A stretch of DNA of 64,000 bases, taken from assembly GCF_001413955.1 (NCBI RefSeq), contig NZ_LCTZ01000002.1, forward strand, positions 3,458,501 through 3,522,500, given 5' to 3'. Positions 47,790 to 58,553 of this stretch are shown in pieces. Made by a program: the position numbers and the translations under genes. Origin of the DNA: Flagellimonas eckloniae. GTDB taxonomy: Bacteria; Bacteroidota; Bacteroidia; Flavobacteriales; Flavobacteriaceae. The notes under the pieces were generated by a model. The model ran no database searches, was not told the DNA's origin, and worked only from the letters and a program-made list of their open reading frames with translations. Numbering within the stretch: position 1 is the first letter of the stretch; every line of letters begins with the position of its first letter.

Positions 47790-47844
47790 AAAAAGTGTTG
47801 GTTTTTCGGATTAACGGTAAATTTTATCGGCTAATGTACTAAAA

Positions 47845-49377
47845 TTAATGTTTAAAATGTCGTGTCCCCGTCATTACCATTGACAGTCCATTTTCATTGC
47901 AATAATCTATGCTCAACTGATCTTTTATAGATCCTCCGGGTTGAATCACACTTTTTATTCCTGCTTTATCCGCTATCTCAACACAATCGGGGAATGGGAA
48001 GAAAGCATCACTAGCCATAACAGCACCTTCCAACTCAAAATTGAAGGAATTCGCTTTATGTATGGCTTGGTTTAGAGCATCAACTCTTGAGGTTTGACCT
48101 GTTCCACTAGCACAAAGTTGTTTATTCTTAGCCAAAACTATAGTGTTGCTCTTGGTGTGTTTGCACAATTTAGAGGCAAAAATTAAATCTTCGATTTCCT
48201 CCGAAGATGGTTTTTTATCTGTGACGGATTGTAACTCTTCAGCAGTATCCGTTTTAAAATCTTTGTCTTGGACTAAAACACCATTCAAGCATGTTCTAAC
48301 CAAAGTTTCCGGAAGCGCAACTTCATTTTGGATAAGGATGATACGGTTCTTTTTGCCCTTCAACGTTTCCAAAGCTTCATCGGAATAGGATGGGGCAATT
48401 ACCACTTCGCAGAACAGTTTGTGTATTTCCTCCGCGGTAGGTGCATCGATTTCAACGTTGGAAATCAAAATTCCACCAAAAGCAGAAACTGGGTCTCCGG
48501 CCAAGGCATCCACATAAGCTTGGTGTATAGTTTTACGCTGGGCCAAGCCACAAGCATTGTTGTGTTTTAGAATGGCAAAAGTGGGGGCGTCATTTTTAAA
48601 CTCCCCCATAAGGTTTACAGCGGCATCTACATCTAAAAGGTTGTTGTATGAAAGCTCCTTACCATGTAATTTGGTAAACATGGCTTCAAAATCACCGAAG
48701 AAATACCCTTTTTGATGCGGATTTTCACCATAGCGAAGCACTTTTCCATTTTGCTCACTGATTTTAAGCGCAGTTTCTTCACCATTTGCATTGAAATAGT
48801 TGAAAATGGCCGAATCGTAATGCGAGGAAATATTAAAAGCTTTAGAGGCAAACCGCTTTCGGTCTTCAATTGTGGTTGAGCCATTGCCTTCGGAAATCAC
48901 ATTAAGAAAATCTTCGTAATCTTCCATTGATGAAACGCAAAGCACATCTTTGAAGTTTTTGGCTGCAGCTCGTATCAACGAGATGCCACCAATATCTATT
49001 TTTTCAATAATATCTTGTTCAGAGGCTCCACTTGCCACAGTTTTTTCAAAAGGATATAGATCCACAATAACGATGTCCAATTGCGGAATTTCAAATTCTT
49101 CCATTTGGGCAACATCACTATCATTGTCCTGACGGTTAAGAATTCCACCAAAAACCTTCGGATGAAGTGTTTTTACCCGCCCTCCTAATATTGAAGGATA
49201 GCTGGTTACATCTTCAACGGGAACAACATTGATGCCTAAATCACGAATAAATTTCTCCGTGCCCCCGGTTGAGTATAAGGTTACGCCAAGTTCATCCAAT
49301 TTCTTTACAATAGGTTCCAATCCGTCCTTGTGGAAAACGGAAATAAGTGCTGCGGCAGCTTTTTTGGTGGTGCTCAT
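47845..49377 (-). CDS. purH: bifunctional AICAR formyltransferase/IMP cyclohydrolase
   Basis: A 510-residue PurH catalysing the last two steps of IMP synthesis. The N-terminal MGS-like cyclohydrolase domain (STGGT around 36-40, SYPSILGGRVKTLHPK) and the C-terminal formyltransferase domain (KHNNACGLA, SDAFFPFPD, QPGGSIKD) are complete. A -7-like box (minus-strand TACTTTTG at 49410-49417) lies upstream. It heads the mre operon, coupling purine synthesis and rod-shape genes on one transcript. Confidence 0.96.
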   Translation of the reverse strand: MSTTKKAAAALISVFHKDGLEPIVKKLDELGVTLYSTGGTEKFIRDLGINVVPVEDVTSYPSILGGRVKTLHPKVFGGILNRQDNDSDVAQMEEFEIPQLDIVIVDLYPFEKTVASGASEQDIIEKIDIGGISLIRAAAKNFKDVLCVSSMEDYEDFLNVISEGNGSTTIEDRKRFASKAFNISSHYDSAIFNYFNANGEETALKISEQNGKVLRYGENPHQKGYFFGDFEAMFTKLHGKELSYNNLLDVDAAVNLMGEFKNDAPTFAILKHNNACGLAQRKTIHQAYVDALAGDPVSAFGGILISNVEIDAPTAEEIHKLFCEVVIAPSYSDEALETLKGKKNRIILIQNEVALPETLVRTCLNGVLVQDKDFKTDTAEELQSVTDKKPSSEEIEDLIFASKLCKHTKSNTIVLAKNKQLCASGTGQTSRVDALNQAIHKANSFNFELEGAVMASDAFFPFPDCVEIADKAGIKSVIQPGGSIKDQLSIDYCNENGLSMVMTGTRHFKH

Positions 49378-49409
49378 TTTGTGTCTTAAAAATCAATTTA
49401 TTAAGCACA

Positions 49410-49417
49410 CAAAAGTA
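49410..49417 (-). promoter_or_regulatory. putative -7 box of the purH-mre operon
   Basis: On the minus strand this reads TACTTTTG, matching TAnnTTTG, 32 bases ahead of the purH ATG. No well-placed TTG was seen, so support is moderate. Confidence 0.4.
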
Positions 49418-49469
49418 ATTTTTTTGAACCTAAAAAATGAGTTGGGTTATCAACAATATGGCACTAGTT

Positions 49470-49922
49470 TTAAAGAATTTGTGATACTTCTTGGTTTACA
49501 AATTCCAAAAAACGTTCGTCTTCTTCTGTAAATGGGTCCGGGGTGTTGGAATCAATATCAATTTGACCGATGTTCTCGCCATTTTTAAATAGGGGAACCA
49601 CGATTTCAGACTTCACGGTAATACTGCAGGCTATGTAATTATCCTGGGCGGCAACATCAGGTACAACAAAGTTTTCATTGCTTAGGGCGACCTGTCCGCA
49701 GATACCTTTCCCAAAGGGAATAATCGTGTGGTCGGTGGGCTCGCCAACATAAGGTCCTAATTTCAGCTCCTCTTTATCCCCATTTTTAAAATAAAAACCG
49801 ACCCAATCATAATATTCCACAGAATCGCTAAGCAGTTTGCAAAGCTCGGTTAGACGATTTTCGACACTTTCCACGTTATTAGATAGAATGGTGGTTACCT
49901 TTGGTTTTAGAGATGCGAGCAT
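49470..49922 (-). CDS. GAF-domain protein, fRMsr-like
   Basis: A 150-residue single GAF domain resembling free methionine-(R)-sulfoxide reductase (MsrC/YebR). Matching stretches include WVGFYF, GICGQVAL (C75), NYIACSI (C99, aligned with the catalytic cysteine) and SEIVVPLF, DIDSNTPDPFTEEDE. The first cysteine of the usual three (E. coli Cys84, in KIACVRIP) is not there; the region reads EPTDHTIIP. The enzyme therefore may resolve its sulfenic acid differently or have lost activity. A -7-like TACATTTG (minus strand) lies at 49936-49943. It is divergent from the metal operon. Confidence 0.82.
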   Translation of the reverse strand: MLASLKPKVTTILSNNVESVENRLTELCKLLSDSVEYYDWVGFYFKNGDKEELKLGPYVGEPTDHTIIPFGKGICGQVALSNENFVVPDVAAQDNYIACSITVKSEIVVPLFKNGENIGQIDIDSNTPDPFTEEDERFLEFVNQEVSQIL

Positions 49923-49935
49923 TGAATTGTTTTTG

Positions 49936-49943
49936 CAAATGTA
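49936..49943 (-). promoter_or_regulatory. putative -7 box of the GAF gene
   Basis: Reads TACATTTG on the minus strand, a perfect TAnnTTTG, 13 bases upstream of the ATG. A TTG at 49969-49971 lies 25 bases further, a bit long. Confidence 0.4.
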
Positions 49944-50051
49944 TTTGAAAAGGACTTTTTAGTCTATGCAAAAAAGGAAAAATTACAACATCTATAGCCT
50001 AAAATTTCGTTAAGGAATCATCTTGAAATTAAGACAAATACAAATAAATTG

Positions 50052-50059
50052 TAATTTTG
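50052..50059 (+). promoter_or_regulatory. putative -7 box of the metal operon
   Basis: TAATTTTG is a perfect TAnnTTTG only four bases before the GTG at 50064, so the first transcript would be leaderless. No TTG lies at normal distance (nearest 26 bases upstream at 50023-50025). Confidence 0.45.
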
Positions 50060-50063
50060 TAGC

Positions 50064-50474
50064 GTGAAAGAGATTTTTCGCAATATCGGTTCTATCTTCT
50101 TGGCACTTATGGTGTTACTATCTACGGCTTCGTGGACGGTAGATAAGCATTTGTGTATGGGAAGAGTAATGGATGTTTCGTTCTTTGCCCATGCCGATGA
50201 CTGTGGCATGGAAGAGGCTATGAAGGCCATGGGGACGGATGCTGGTGAAAACCACTGCTGTGATGATGAATCTTTCACGTTGAAAGGGCAAGATGATTTA
50301 AAGCTTTCTTGGTACGATTTGGATTTGGAGCACCAAACCTTTTTGGTGGTCTTTACCCATTCTTATCTTGATTTGTTTGTGCCCGTTGAGGAACTACCTG
50401 TTCCCCACGAAAAATATCCACCTCCCATTTTGGTCAGGGACATTCATGTGCTGGACCAAGTCTTCTTGATTTGA
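50064..50474 (+). CDS. HYC_CC_PP family protein
   Basis: A 136-residue exported protein (hydrophobic segment about residues 7-25, then VDKHLCMG). It shows the signature set: H-x-C (KHLC), adjacent cysteines (NHCCDD) and PP near the C-terminus (EKYPPP). The start is a GTG, lying four bases after the -7 box. Such proteins occur next to TonB receptors and metal-associated domain proteins in flavobacteria; the cysteines suggest metal binding, but the function is not established. It heads the metal operon. Confidence 0.82.
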   Translation: MKEIFRNIGSIFLALMVLLSTASWTVDKHLCMGRVMDVSFFAHADDCGMEEAMKAMGTDAGENHCCDDESFTLKGQDDLKLSWYDLDLEHQTFLVVFTHSYLDLFVPVEELPVPHEKYPPPILVRDIHVLDQVFLI

Positions 50475-50551
50475 TGTATTGAATTTTGATGATTTACCCG
50501 TTTCGCGTGATTCGGGAACAGATTGTTATTTCAAAAATTACAATACATACA

Positions 50552-52786
50552 ATGAAACAGATTTTAATTATATTTTTTTGGCTTCCCATGCTACTGACCG
50601 CTCAAGATAAAATTGAAGGGATGGTTATGGAGGCCAATGCAGAAAACAAACATATTGGACTAGCTGGAGCCAATGTGTACTGGTTAAATTCCCAAATAGG
50701 GACGATTACCAAAGAAAATGGAACCTTTAGTATCCCGTATTCCAAAGATTACAACAAGCTTGTGATAAGTTTTGTGGGGTTCAAGACAGATACATTGACC
50801 ATCAACGAACCCAAAATGGTGCATCATTGGCTGGTGCCTTCCAATCAATTGGATGAAGTTGTGGTAGAAAAAGAACGTGATGCCGTACAAAAGACCTTTT
50901 TCTCTACCCAAAATGTGGTTACCGTAAATAGCGCGGAACTTTTGAAGGCTGCATGCTGTAACCTGTCGGAAAGTTTTGAAACCAACCCGGCGATTGACGT
51001 TAATTTTAATGATGCTCTTACGGGTACTAAACAAATTCAGATGCTAGGGCTTACCAGTCCTTATTTGTTGATTACCCAAGAGAATATCCCAATGGTACGC
51101 GGGGCTTCGCAAACCTATGGTTTGACCTTTACACCTGGAACATGGGTGGAAAGCATTCAAATTACCAAAGGAGCTGGAAGCGTGGTAAATGGCTATGAAA
51201 GTATTTCAGGGCAGATCAATACCGAATTGCAAAAGCCATTGACTGATACTCCGGTCTTTGTGAACGGATATGCGAACCTGAATGGTAGGCTGGAACTGAA
51301 TACCCATCTCAACACAAAGCTGTCGGACAAATGGAGCACGGGATTGTATTTGCACGGTAACCGGAGAGATGTTGAAGTGGACAATAATGATGATGGGTTT
51401 TTGGACAATCCTTTAGCCAATCAGATTAATATTATGAGTCGTTGGCAATATCAAAATGCAGAAAAAGGATGGGTAAGCTTTTTCAATCTACGCTATTTGA
51501 ACGATGAAAAGCAGATTGGTCAAACCGATTTTAAACCGGATACGGACAGATTCACCACAAACGCTTGGGGTAGTGAAATTGATACACAGCGGTTTGATGG
51601 TTCTGTGAAATTAGGGTATGTTTTTCCGGAACTACCCTATCAAAGTTTTGGTTTTCAGACGTCATACAGCAGCCATAAACAAGATTCGTATTATGGTTTC
51701 AATATTTATAATATTGACCATGAGAGCATTTATACCAATCTAATTTTCAACTCCATTATTGGAAATACCAAAAGCAAGTTCAAAACAGGTTTGACCTTCG
51801 CATACGATGGATACAATGAATTGGTAAACAGCCAAGAGTTTAATCGAACTGACACATCCGCCGGAGCGTTTTTTGAATACAGCTATACCAATTTGGAAAA
51901 GTTGAGTTTTACTGCAGGTCTTCGACTGGATACGCATAATCGATTGGGGACATTTTTTACGCCAAGATTTCATATCCGTTACACACCTTGGGAAAAAGGA
52001 AGCTTACGAGGGTCTTTTGGTATTGGAAGAAGAGCAGCCAATATTTTTGCGGAGAACCAACGTCTGTTTGCATCCTCAAGAACCCTTCAGCTGCAGGGCA
52101 ATGGAGGAGAGATTTATGGTTTCGACCCTGAAAAAGCGGTAAATTATGGTATCAGCTTTATTCAGGGATTTTCATTATTTGAAAGACCTGGAAATTTTTC
52201 CGTTGATTTCTACCGAACTGATTTCGATAATCAAATTGTGGTAGATTGGGAAAATCCAGATCAGGTGGTTTTCTCCAATTTAGATGGAAAAAGTTATGCA
52301 AACAGTTTACAGGCTGAATTGAATCATGAAGTACTGCCCAATGTAGAATTGCGGACGGCCTATAAATTCTATGATGTGAAAACGGACTATCAAACTGGGC
52401 TTTTGCAGAAACCCCTGCAAGCCAGACACAGGTATTTTGCAAACGTTGGTTACAACACAACACCAACTGAAAATGGGTCGCAATGGCGCTTTGATTACAC
52501 CTTACATGCCCTTGGGGAGCAGCGATTGCCCAACACTTCTTCAAATCCTGTTAATTTTCAATTAGGAGATTTTGCTGAAGGTTATAGTTTAATGAATGCA
52601 CAAGTAACGAAAGTCTTTTCCAAGAAGTTTGAAGTCTATGTGGGTGGGGAGAATTTGACTGATTTTAGACAAGATAATCCGGTTTTAGGATCAAATGACC
52701 CTTTTGGAACAAACTTTGACACTACCATTGTATATGCCCCAATTTTTGGACGGATGGTATATGCAGGGTTTCGATTTAAATCCTAA
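50552..52786 (+). CDS. TonB-dependent receptor, probable metal uptake
   Basis: A 744-residue outer-membrane receptor. ATG 50552 is chosen because it gives a good signal peptide (LLTAQ) and a spacing of 77 bases from the previous gene. A carboxypeptidase D regulatory-like domain (about residues 20-105), a plug (about 115-235, including the adjacent C135-C136 of KAACCNLSE) and a C-terminal barrel ending in F-K-S follow. The Cys-Cys motif at the plug start recurs in copper-linked receptors of the phylum. Neighbouring HMA domains point to copper or a similar metal as substrate; this is inference. Confidence 0.88.
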   Translation: MKQILIIFFWLPMLLTAQDKIEGMVMEANAENKHIGLAGANVYWLNSQIGTITKENGTFSIPYSKDYNKLVISFVGFKTDTLTINEPKMVHHWLVPSNQLDEVVVEKERDAVQKTFFSTQNVVTVNSAELLKAACCNLSESFETNPAIDVNFNDALTGTKQIQMLGLTSPYLLITQENIPMVRGASQTYGLTFTPGTWVESIQITKGAGSVVNGYESISGQINTELQKPLTDTPVFVNGYANLNGRLELNTHLNTKLSDKWSTGLYLHGNRRDVEVDNNDDGFLDNPLANQINIMSRWQYQNAEKGWVSFFNLRYLNDEKQIGQTDFKPDTDRFTTNAWGSEIDTQRFDGSVKLGYVFPELPYQSFGFQTSYSSHKQDSYYGFNIYNIDHESIYTNLIFNSIIGNTKSKFKTGLTFAYDGYNELVNSQEFNRTDTSAGAFFEYSYTNLEKLSFTAGLRLDTHNRLGTFFTPRFHIRYTPWEKGSLRGSFGIGRRAANIFAENQRLFASSRTLQLQGNGGEIYGFDPEKAVNYGISFIQGFSLFERPGNFSVDFYRTDFDNQIVVDWENPDQVVFSNLDGKSYANSLQAELNHEVLPNVELRTAYKFYDVKTDYQTGLLQKPLQARHRYFANVGYNTTPTENGSQWRFDYTLHALGEQRLPNTSSNPVNFQLGDFAEGYSLMNAQVTKVFSKKFEVYVGGENLTDFRQDNPVLGSNDPFGTNFDTTIVYAPIFGRMVYAGFRFKS

Positions 52787-52806
52787 TAAATTAAAAATAG
52801 AAAAAG

Positions 52807-53163
52807 ATGAAAAATAGCGTTTTAATAGCAATTTGCTTACTGGTTTCAACCATTGGTTTTGCACAAGAAAAGAACAAAAAAATGGCATTTGAGGTAGACG
52901 GCAAATGTGAAATGTGTAAAATGCGTATTGAAAAAGCTGCATTGGGTGTTCCCGGAGTTAAATACGCACTTTGGGATATTCCTTCACACCAATTGTCGTT
53001 AGTGGTTGATGAAAGAAAGACAGATCCCATGAAAATTAAGACAGCCTTAGTTGCCGCGGGACATGATACCAAGGAGTTGAAGGCTACCCAAGAAGCCTAT
53101 GATGACATTCATCCGTGTTGCAAATACCGCGAAGACAATACTGACGATAGCGAAAAGCATTAA
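52807..53163 (+). CDS. heavy-metal-associated domain periplasmic protein
   Basis: A 118-residue exported protein (signal peptide to about residue 20, GFAQ) with one HMA fold: C34 and C37 in KCEMC bind soft metal, followed by a beta-alpha-beta pattern (VPGVKYALWD, VVDERK). A second cysteine pair C104-C105 (IHPCCKY) sits in the C-terminal tail. It is 20 bases after the receptor gene. It probably captures copper or a similar ion arriving through the receptor. Confidence 0.85.
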   Translation: MKNSVLIAICLLVSTIGFAQEKNKKMAFEVDGKCEMCKMRIEKAALGVPGVKYALWDIPSHQLSLVVDERKTDPMKIKTALVAAGHDTKELKATQEAYDDIHPCCKYREDNTDDSEKH

Positions 53164-53171
53164 ATAAGGAA

Positions 53172-53900
53172 ATGAAGCATACATATACTGTTACTGGAAT
53201 GACCTGTGAAGGGTGCGTGGCATCTGTGCAGGAAAAACTTTCGGGATTAGATGGTGTCACGGATGTTAGTGTGGATTTAGAAACTTCTACCGCTAACATT
53301 ACGATGGAGCGACACATTTCATTAGAAGAGTTTAGTGCTGTGTTACCCAATAAATATGGAATTCAAGAAAGCCAAAGTGAGGTTGTATCCACTGTGGGGG
53401 AAATGATGGGAGAAAAATCCAAATGGGCGCAATTGCGCCCATTGTTTTTGATTTTTGCTTATCTATTCGCTGCATCAATTTTATTGAACTATAAAAATTG
53501 GAATACAGCGGAAGCGATGTTGGACTTTATGGGGCTTTTCTATATTGTTTTTAGCTTTTTTAAGTTTTTGGACTTAAAAGGTTTCCCTGAGAGTTTTAGA
53601 ATGTACGACCCTTTGGCAAAGGCAATTCCTATGTATGGTTGGATATACCCCTTTCTGGAATTGGGATTAGGCCTACTATTCTTAATGCGAGTTCAAGTAA
53701 CGGCAGCCTTGATATTAACCGTAGTTATTTTAGGAGTCACCACAATTGGTGTAACCAAAACTCTGCTCGATAAAAAGAACATAAGGTGCGCATGTCTTGG
53801 AACTGCTCTAAAGTTACCTATGACCGAGGCGACCTTTATTGAAAATGCCATTATGTTGGTCATGGCGTTTTGGATGTTAATAGAAAGCGGGTTAGTTTAA
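53172..53900 (+). CDS. HMA-MauE fusion membrane protein
   Basis: A 242-residue fusion: an N-terminal HMA domain (GMTCEGC, C12 and C15) to about residue 65, a linker, then a MauE/DoxX-like four-helix membrane domain (about 90-240) with the cysteine pair C206/C208 in IRCACLGT. The orientation would put a metal site next to a membrane thiol pair. It begins eight bases after the HMA gene and its stop converges on the MG2 protein gene. A role in metal transfer or thiol redox is inference. Confidence 0.8.
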   Translation: MKHTYTVTGMTCEGCVASVQEKLSGLDGVTDVSVDLETSTANITMERHISLEEFSAVLPNKYGIQESQSEVVSTVGEMMGEKSKWAQLRPLFLIFAYLFAASILLNYKNWNTAEAMLDFMGLFYIVFSFFKFLDLKGFPESFRMYDPLAKAIPMYGWIYPFLELGLGLLFLMRVQVTAALILTVVILGVTTIGVTKTLLDKKNIRCACLGTALKLPMTEATFIENAIMLVMAFWMLIESGLV

Positions 53901-56267
53901 AGATATTTCCTGTGTATGGGAGAGGAGCGAGCCATCTTCTCCAATGCCTTCTATGAACAAAGTGATTGCTGGTAGTTTGTCATCTGGTATTGTTAATGTG
54001 GCTTCCCCTTTTTTGTTTGTTAATAGTTGAGGTTCCCAATGCACAATGCCAAAGTCAGTAAAATTCTGATCTATGGAAGATGTATATTTCGGTCTGTAGA
54101 ACTCTTTGGGTTTGGTAAAGCTATTCTTGACCAATTTTTCTGCAAAACGGGATGAACTTAGTTTTAGCGAAGTGCCTTCTTTTCTGTAAATGCGGATTGC
54201 ACCCCCAGAAGCATTAATATCTGCGGCCATTCCATCTGTTTCAAAATAGACTTCGTCAATCTGGTTTAAAGGAATATTGAGTAATTGGGTAGAATCTAGA
54301 ACAGGGATATCATTCTCGTAAATTCTGACAGGCCCTAGGACAAAAGGTTTTATATTGGTGATTAAAACCTCTCCGCGCCCCCTAGGATTAACAATTACTC
54401 TGAACCCATTTCGAGCAATCAAATCTGTAAGCAGCGGGCTCCTTCTTAATTCCTTCTCATCAATCTTGACTCCTCTGAATGATGAATCTATTAAAGGTGA
54501 TTTTCTAGTTAGTTTGTTTTCGATTTTTTCTTCTGTCAGGATAACTTCATCCAGTTTGATAAGGTCTTTGGGTTTGATTAGATTAATACCTTCAGTAACT
54601 TTCCACTGCTCAATTGTAGTTCGTGCATGAAGGTGATTTGTAATAAGAAATAAAGGAATAGAATCACTTTTATAATCTAGACCTTGAAAATCGATATTTA
54701 ATTTTGGTCTTCTTAATCCACCACTTTTCTTTTTTATTGAAAACTTCATCTTGTCCCCATTTTCCAAAAGTAGATTTGTTAGGGTGAAATTTATAGAATC
54801 TTTTAGTTCCAAGAAAAACATGGAGTTTATGCTATTTTGGATTAAGGCAAGTGCTTCCCCGTTTCTCATTTTAGTGTCTATCCGCCCAATAGCGCTTATG
54901 CCAAACTCAAATGGATACTTGATTTCTGGAGTTTTATTAAAAATGGAATCCCATTTATATCTACTCCAGCCCTGTGTCAATAGAATAAGATCTAGTTCAT
55001 ATTCTTTGGTTCGATTGATTTTTGAAAAATACCTAGATGAGTTTTCTATGGGCAACTGTAAATATGGTGTCAAAAGAAAGTTGGACACAATATTGGTGTC
55101 AGTATTATTTACAACTGTTGACTTTGGAAGTACGGACACACTTAAGGACATTGATGTGTTTTTTTTTGAAAAAGTGTTGACTTTAATGGAAACGGAATCA
55201 TTGCTTGTTCCCGGATACGGCTTTACACTGGCAGAAGCTATGTTGGCATTTTTATAATTGAAAGTGAGGCGTTCAGAGATAGGGATTAGTTCACTGTCGA
55301 AAAGAGTAATGATATTCATGCCTGGCAATAATTTCTTTTTATCAATTTTTATGGTCCTTGAGACACTGTCTAGATTGAAGGAATTCAATGTCATAATACC
55401 ATCACGATGGACTGCAATATGGAATGGGTTATTCAAGATGTCCTTCAAGGTTTCATTGTTTGTCCTTATAGAGATGACCAGTTTATCCTCCAAAATATTA
55501 TTAATGGCCATCGCTATTCCTTTTTCCTTTGATTTGGGAATAAGCTTCTCTATTGTTTTTTTGTTATCGAGCGTTATTTTTACTTTATATGATTCATTGG
55601 GGTTGGCATCTAATTTAAACTTACCAACACCATATTCGTTAGTATAGAAGGATGTCACTACGTTACCTTGTCCATTTAGAATATCTCCTTTGACCGGTAC
55701 TCCTCTGCCATTTTCATCAATAAGCCGAATCCCTATCATGTTCTCTACATTGGATATAATATGACCTCCTTCCGGAAGTATTTGAAGATCATGATTCGAC
55801 GAGGTTATTGACCTGGGTGAAAGCGGTTTGTTAATAATGGTAATACTTTGGAAAAAGGGAAGGTCCTCATCAAAATTCTTCATCCATTTTGTGCCTGCTT
55901 TTATAAAATAGATTCCTGAACTTAAGGTTGAATCTACCTTGAAATTACCCTGTCCAACACCATCTTTTAGTAGAAAAAGCTCTTTTCTTATTTGTTTTCC
56001 ATTTTTGTCATATAGACCGCAATATAGATTGGCAGTTTCCAAAGATGGAGAGTTGGTTTTTTTGTTATAGGCGTAAGCTGTCCACCAGATTTCTTCTCCA
56101 ACAAAATAAGTGGTTTTGTTAAGATGTAGATGGATTGCTTCCCTAAAATGACTGAAATAGTTTTTATAATCTTTTGGGAGTTGCTTTTTATTGGCTTCTT
56201 GACCGAAACTGGAAAAGAGGCCTAAAAGACATAATGTGGATAATATAAGACGGTTAAAAGACTTCAT
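53892..56267 (-). CDS. MG2-plus-plug surface protein
   Basis: A 791-residue exported protein (signal peptide near residue 19-22, FSSFG). The N-terminal region (about 30-140) resembles the alpha-2-macroglobulin MG2 domain (HLHLNKTTYFVGEEIWWTAY). Mid-regions are beta-rich; around residues 600-700 lies a segment resembling a TonB-receptor plug (LLTDLIARNGFRVIV, DEVYFETDGMAADI), but no beta-barrel follows, and the end returns to a beta-sandwich (GIGEDGSLL). Length and domain order fit a Bacteroidota envelope family of unknown role. It overlaps the end of the HMA-MauE gene by nine bases on the opposite strand. Confidence 0.72.
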   Translation of the reverse strand: MKSFNRLILSTLCLLGLFSSFGQEANKKQLPKDYKNYFSHFREAIHLHLNKTTYFVGEEIWWTAYAYNKKTNSPSLETANLYCGLYDKNGKQIRKELFLLKDGVGQGNFKVDSTLSSGIYFIKAGTKWMKNFDEDLPFFQSITIINKPLSPRSITSSNHDLQILPEGGHIISNVENMIGIRLIDENGRGVPVKGDILNGQGNVVTSFYTNEYGVGKFKLDANPNESYKVKITLDNKKTIEKLIPKSKEKGIAMAINNILEDKLVISIRTNNETLKDILNNPFHIAVHRDGIMTLNSFNLDSVSRTIKIDKKKLLPGMNIITLFDSELIPISERLTFNYKNANIASASVKPYPGTSNDSVSIKVNTFSKKNTSMSLSVSVLPKSTVVNNTDTNIVSNFLLTPYLQLPIENSSRYFSKINRTKEYELDLILLTQGWSRYKWDSIFNKTPEIKYPFEFGISAIGRIDTKMRNGEALALIQNSINSMFFLELKDSINFTLTNLLLENGDKMKFSIKKKSGGLRRPKLNIDFQGLDYKSDSIPLFLITNHLHARTTIEQWKVTEGINLIKPKDLIKLDEVILTEEKIENKLTRKSPLIDSSFRGVKIDEKELRRSPLLTDLIARNGFRVIVNPRGRGEVLITNIKPFVLGPVRIYENDIPVLDSTQLLNIPLNQIDEVYFETDGMAADINASGGAIRIYRKEGTSLKLSSSRFAEKLVKNSFTKPKEFYRPKYTSSIDQNFTDFGIVHWEPQLLTNKKGEATLTIPDDKLPAITLFIEGIGEDGSLLSHTQEISLN

Positions 56268-56417
56268 TTTGTTTTCTTTAAGATACGAAAAAACCAAATT
56301 TGCTCTTTTAAATCTGATAATATTATAACGATTTTAACATAATAAATAAAATACTGATGACAAGTGTATTATGTATTTTAAAAGATGATGGTTATACTAC
56401 TTTTTAAATTGTTCAAT

Positions 56418-56452
56418 AAAAAAGCCGCTCTTAACTTAAGAGCGGCTTTTTA
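56418..56452 (-). terminator. groEL terminator
   Basis: AAAAGCCGCTCTT pairs with AAGAGCGGCTTTT around a five-base loop (AACTT), ending in T-tract on the minus-strand transcript. It lies 26 bases beyond the groEL stop. Confidence 0.85.
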
Positions 56453-56477
56453 ATATTTGTTGGTTCTCCAAGGGAGA

Positions 56478-58408
<1,931 letters not shown>

Positions 58409-58454
58409 ATTATTAATTTTTAGGTGTTTGTTTTAAAAATTCTGGAAACTTTGG

Positions 58455-58469
58455 ACAGAAATTATGCCA
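58455..58469 (-). promoter_or_regulatory. candidate sigma-54-like element of groESL
   Basis: On the minus strand this reads TGGCATAATTTCTGT. The TGGCA half matches the -24 part of the TGGCAC-N5-TTGC consensus exactly, and the -12 part is CTGT (middle TG kept, two mismatches). The implied start is about 35 bases before the groES ATG. The match is imperfect. Confidence 0.35.
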
Positions 58470-58498
58470 TTACAAAAAAACTGACATTATTAGAAAAC

Positions 58499-58534
58499 AA
58501 AAATGCCAGCTTGTCATTCAAGCTGGCATTTTGT
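58499..58534 (-). terminator. secG terminator
   Basis: AAATGCCAGCTTG (58501-58513) and CAAGCTGGCATTT (58519-58531) form a 13-bp stem with a five-base loop and a T-tract on the minus strand, about 20 bases after the secG stop. It separates the secG-miaB block from groES. Confidence 0.85.
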
Positions 58535-58553
58535 AATTGTTTTGTCATTACTA

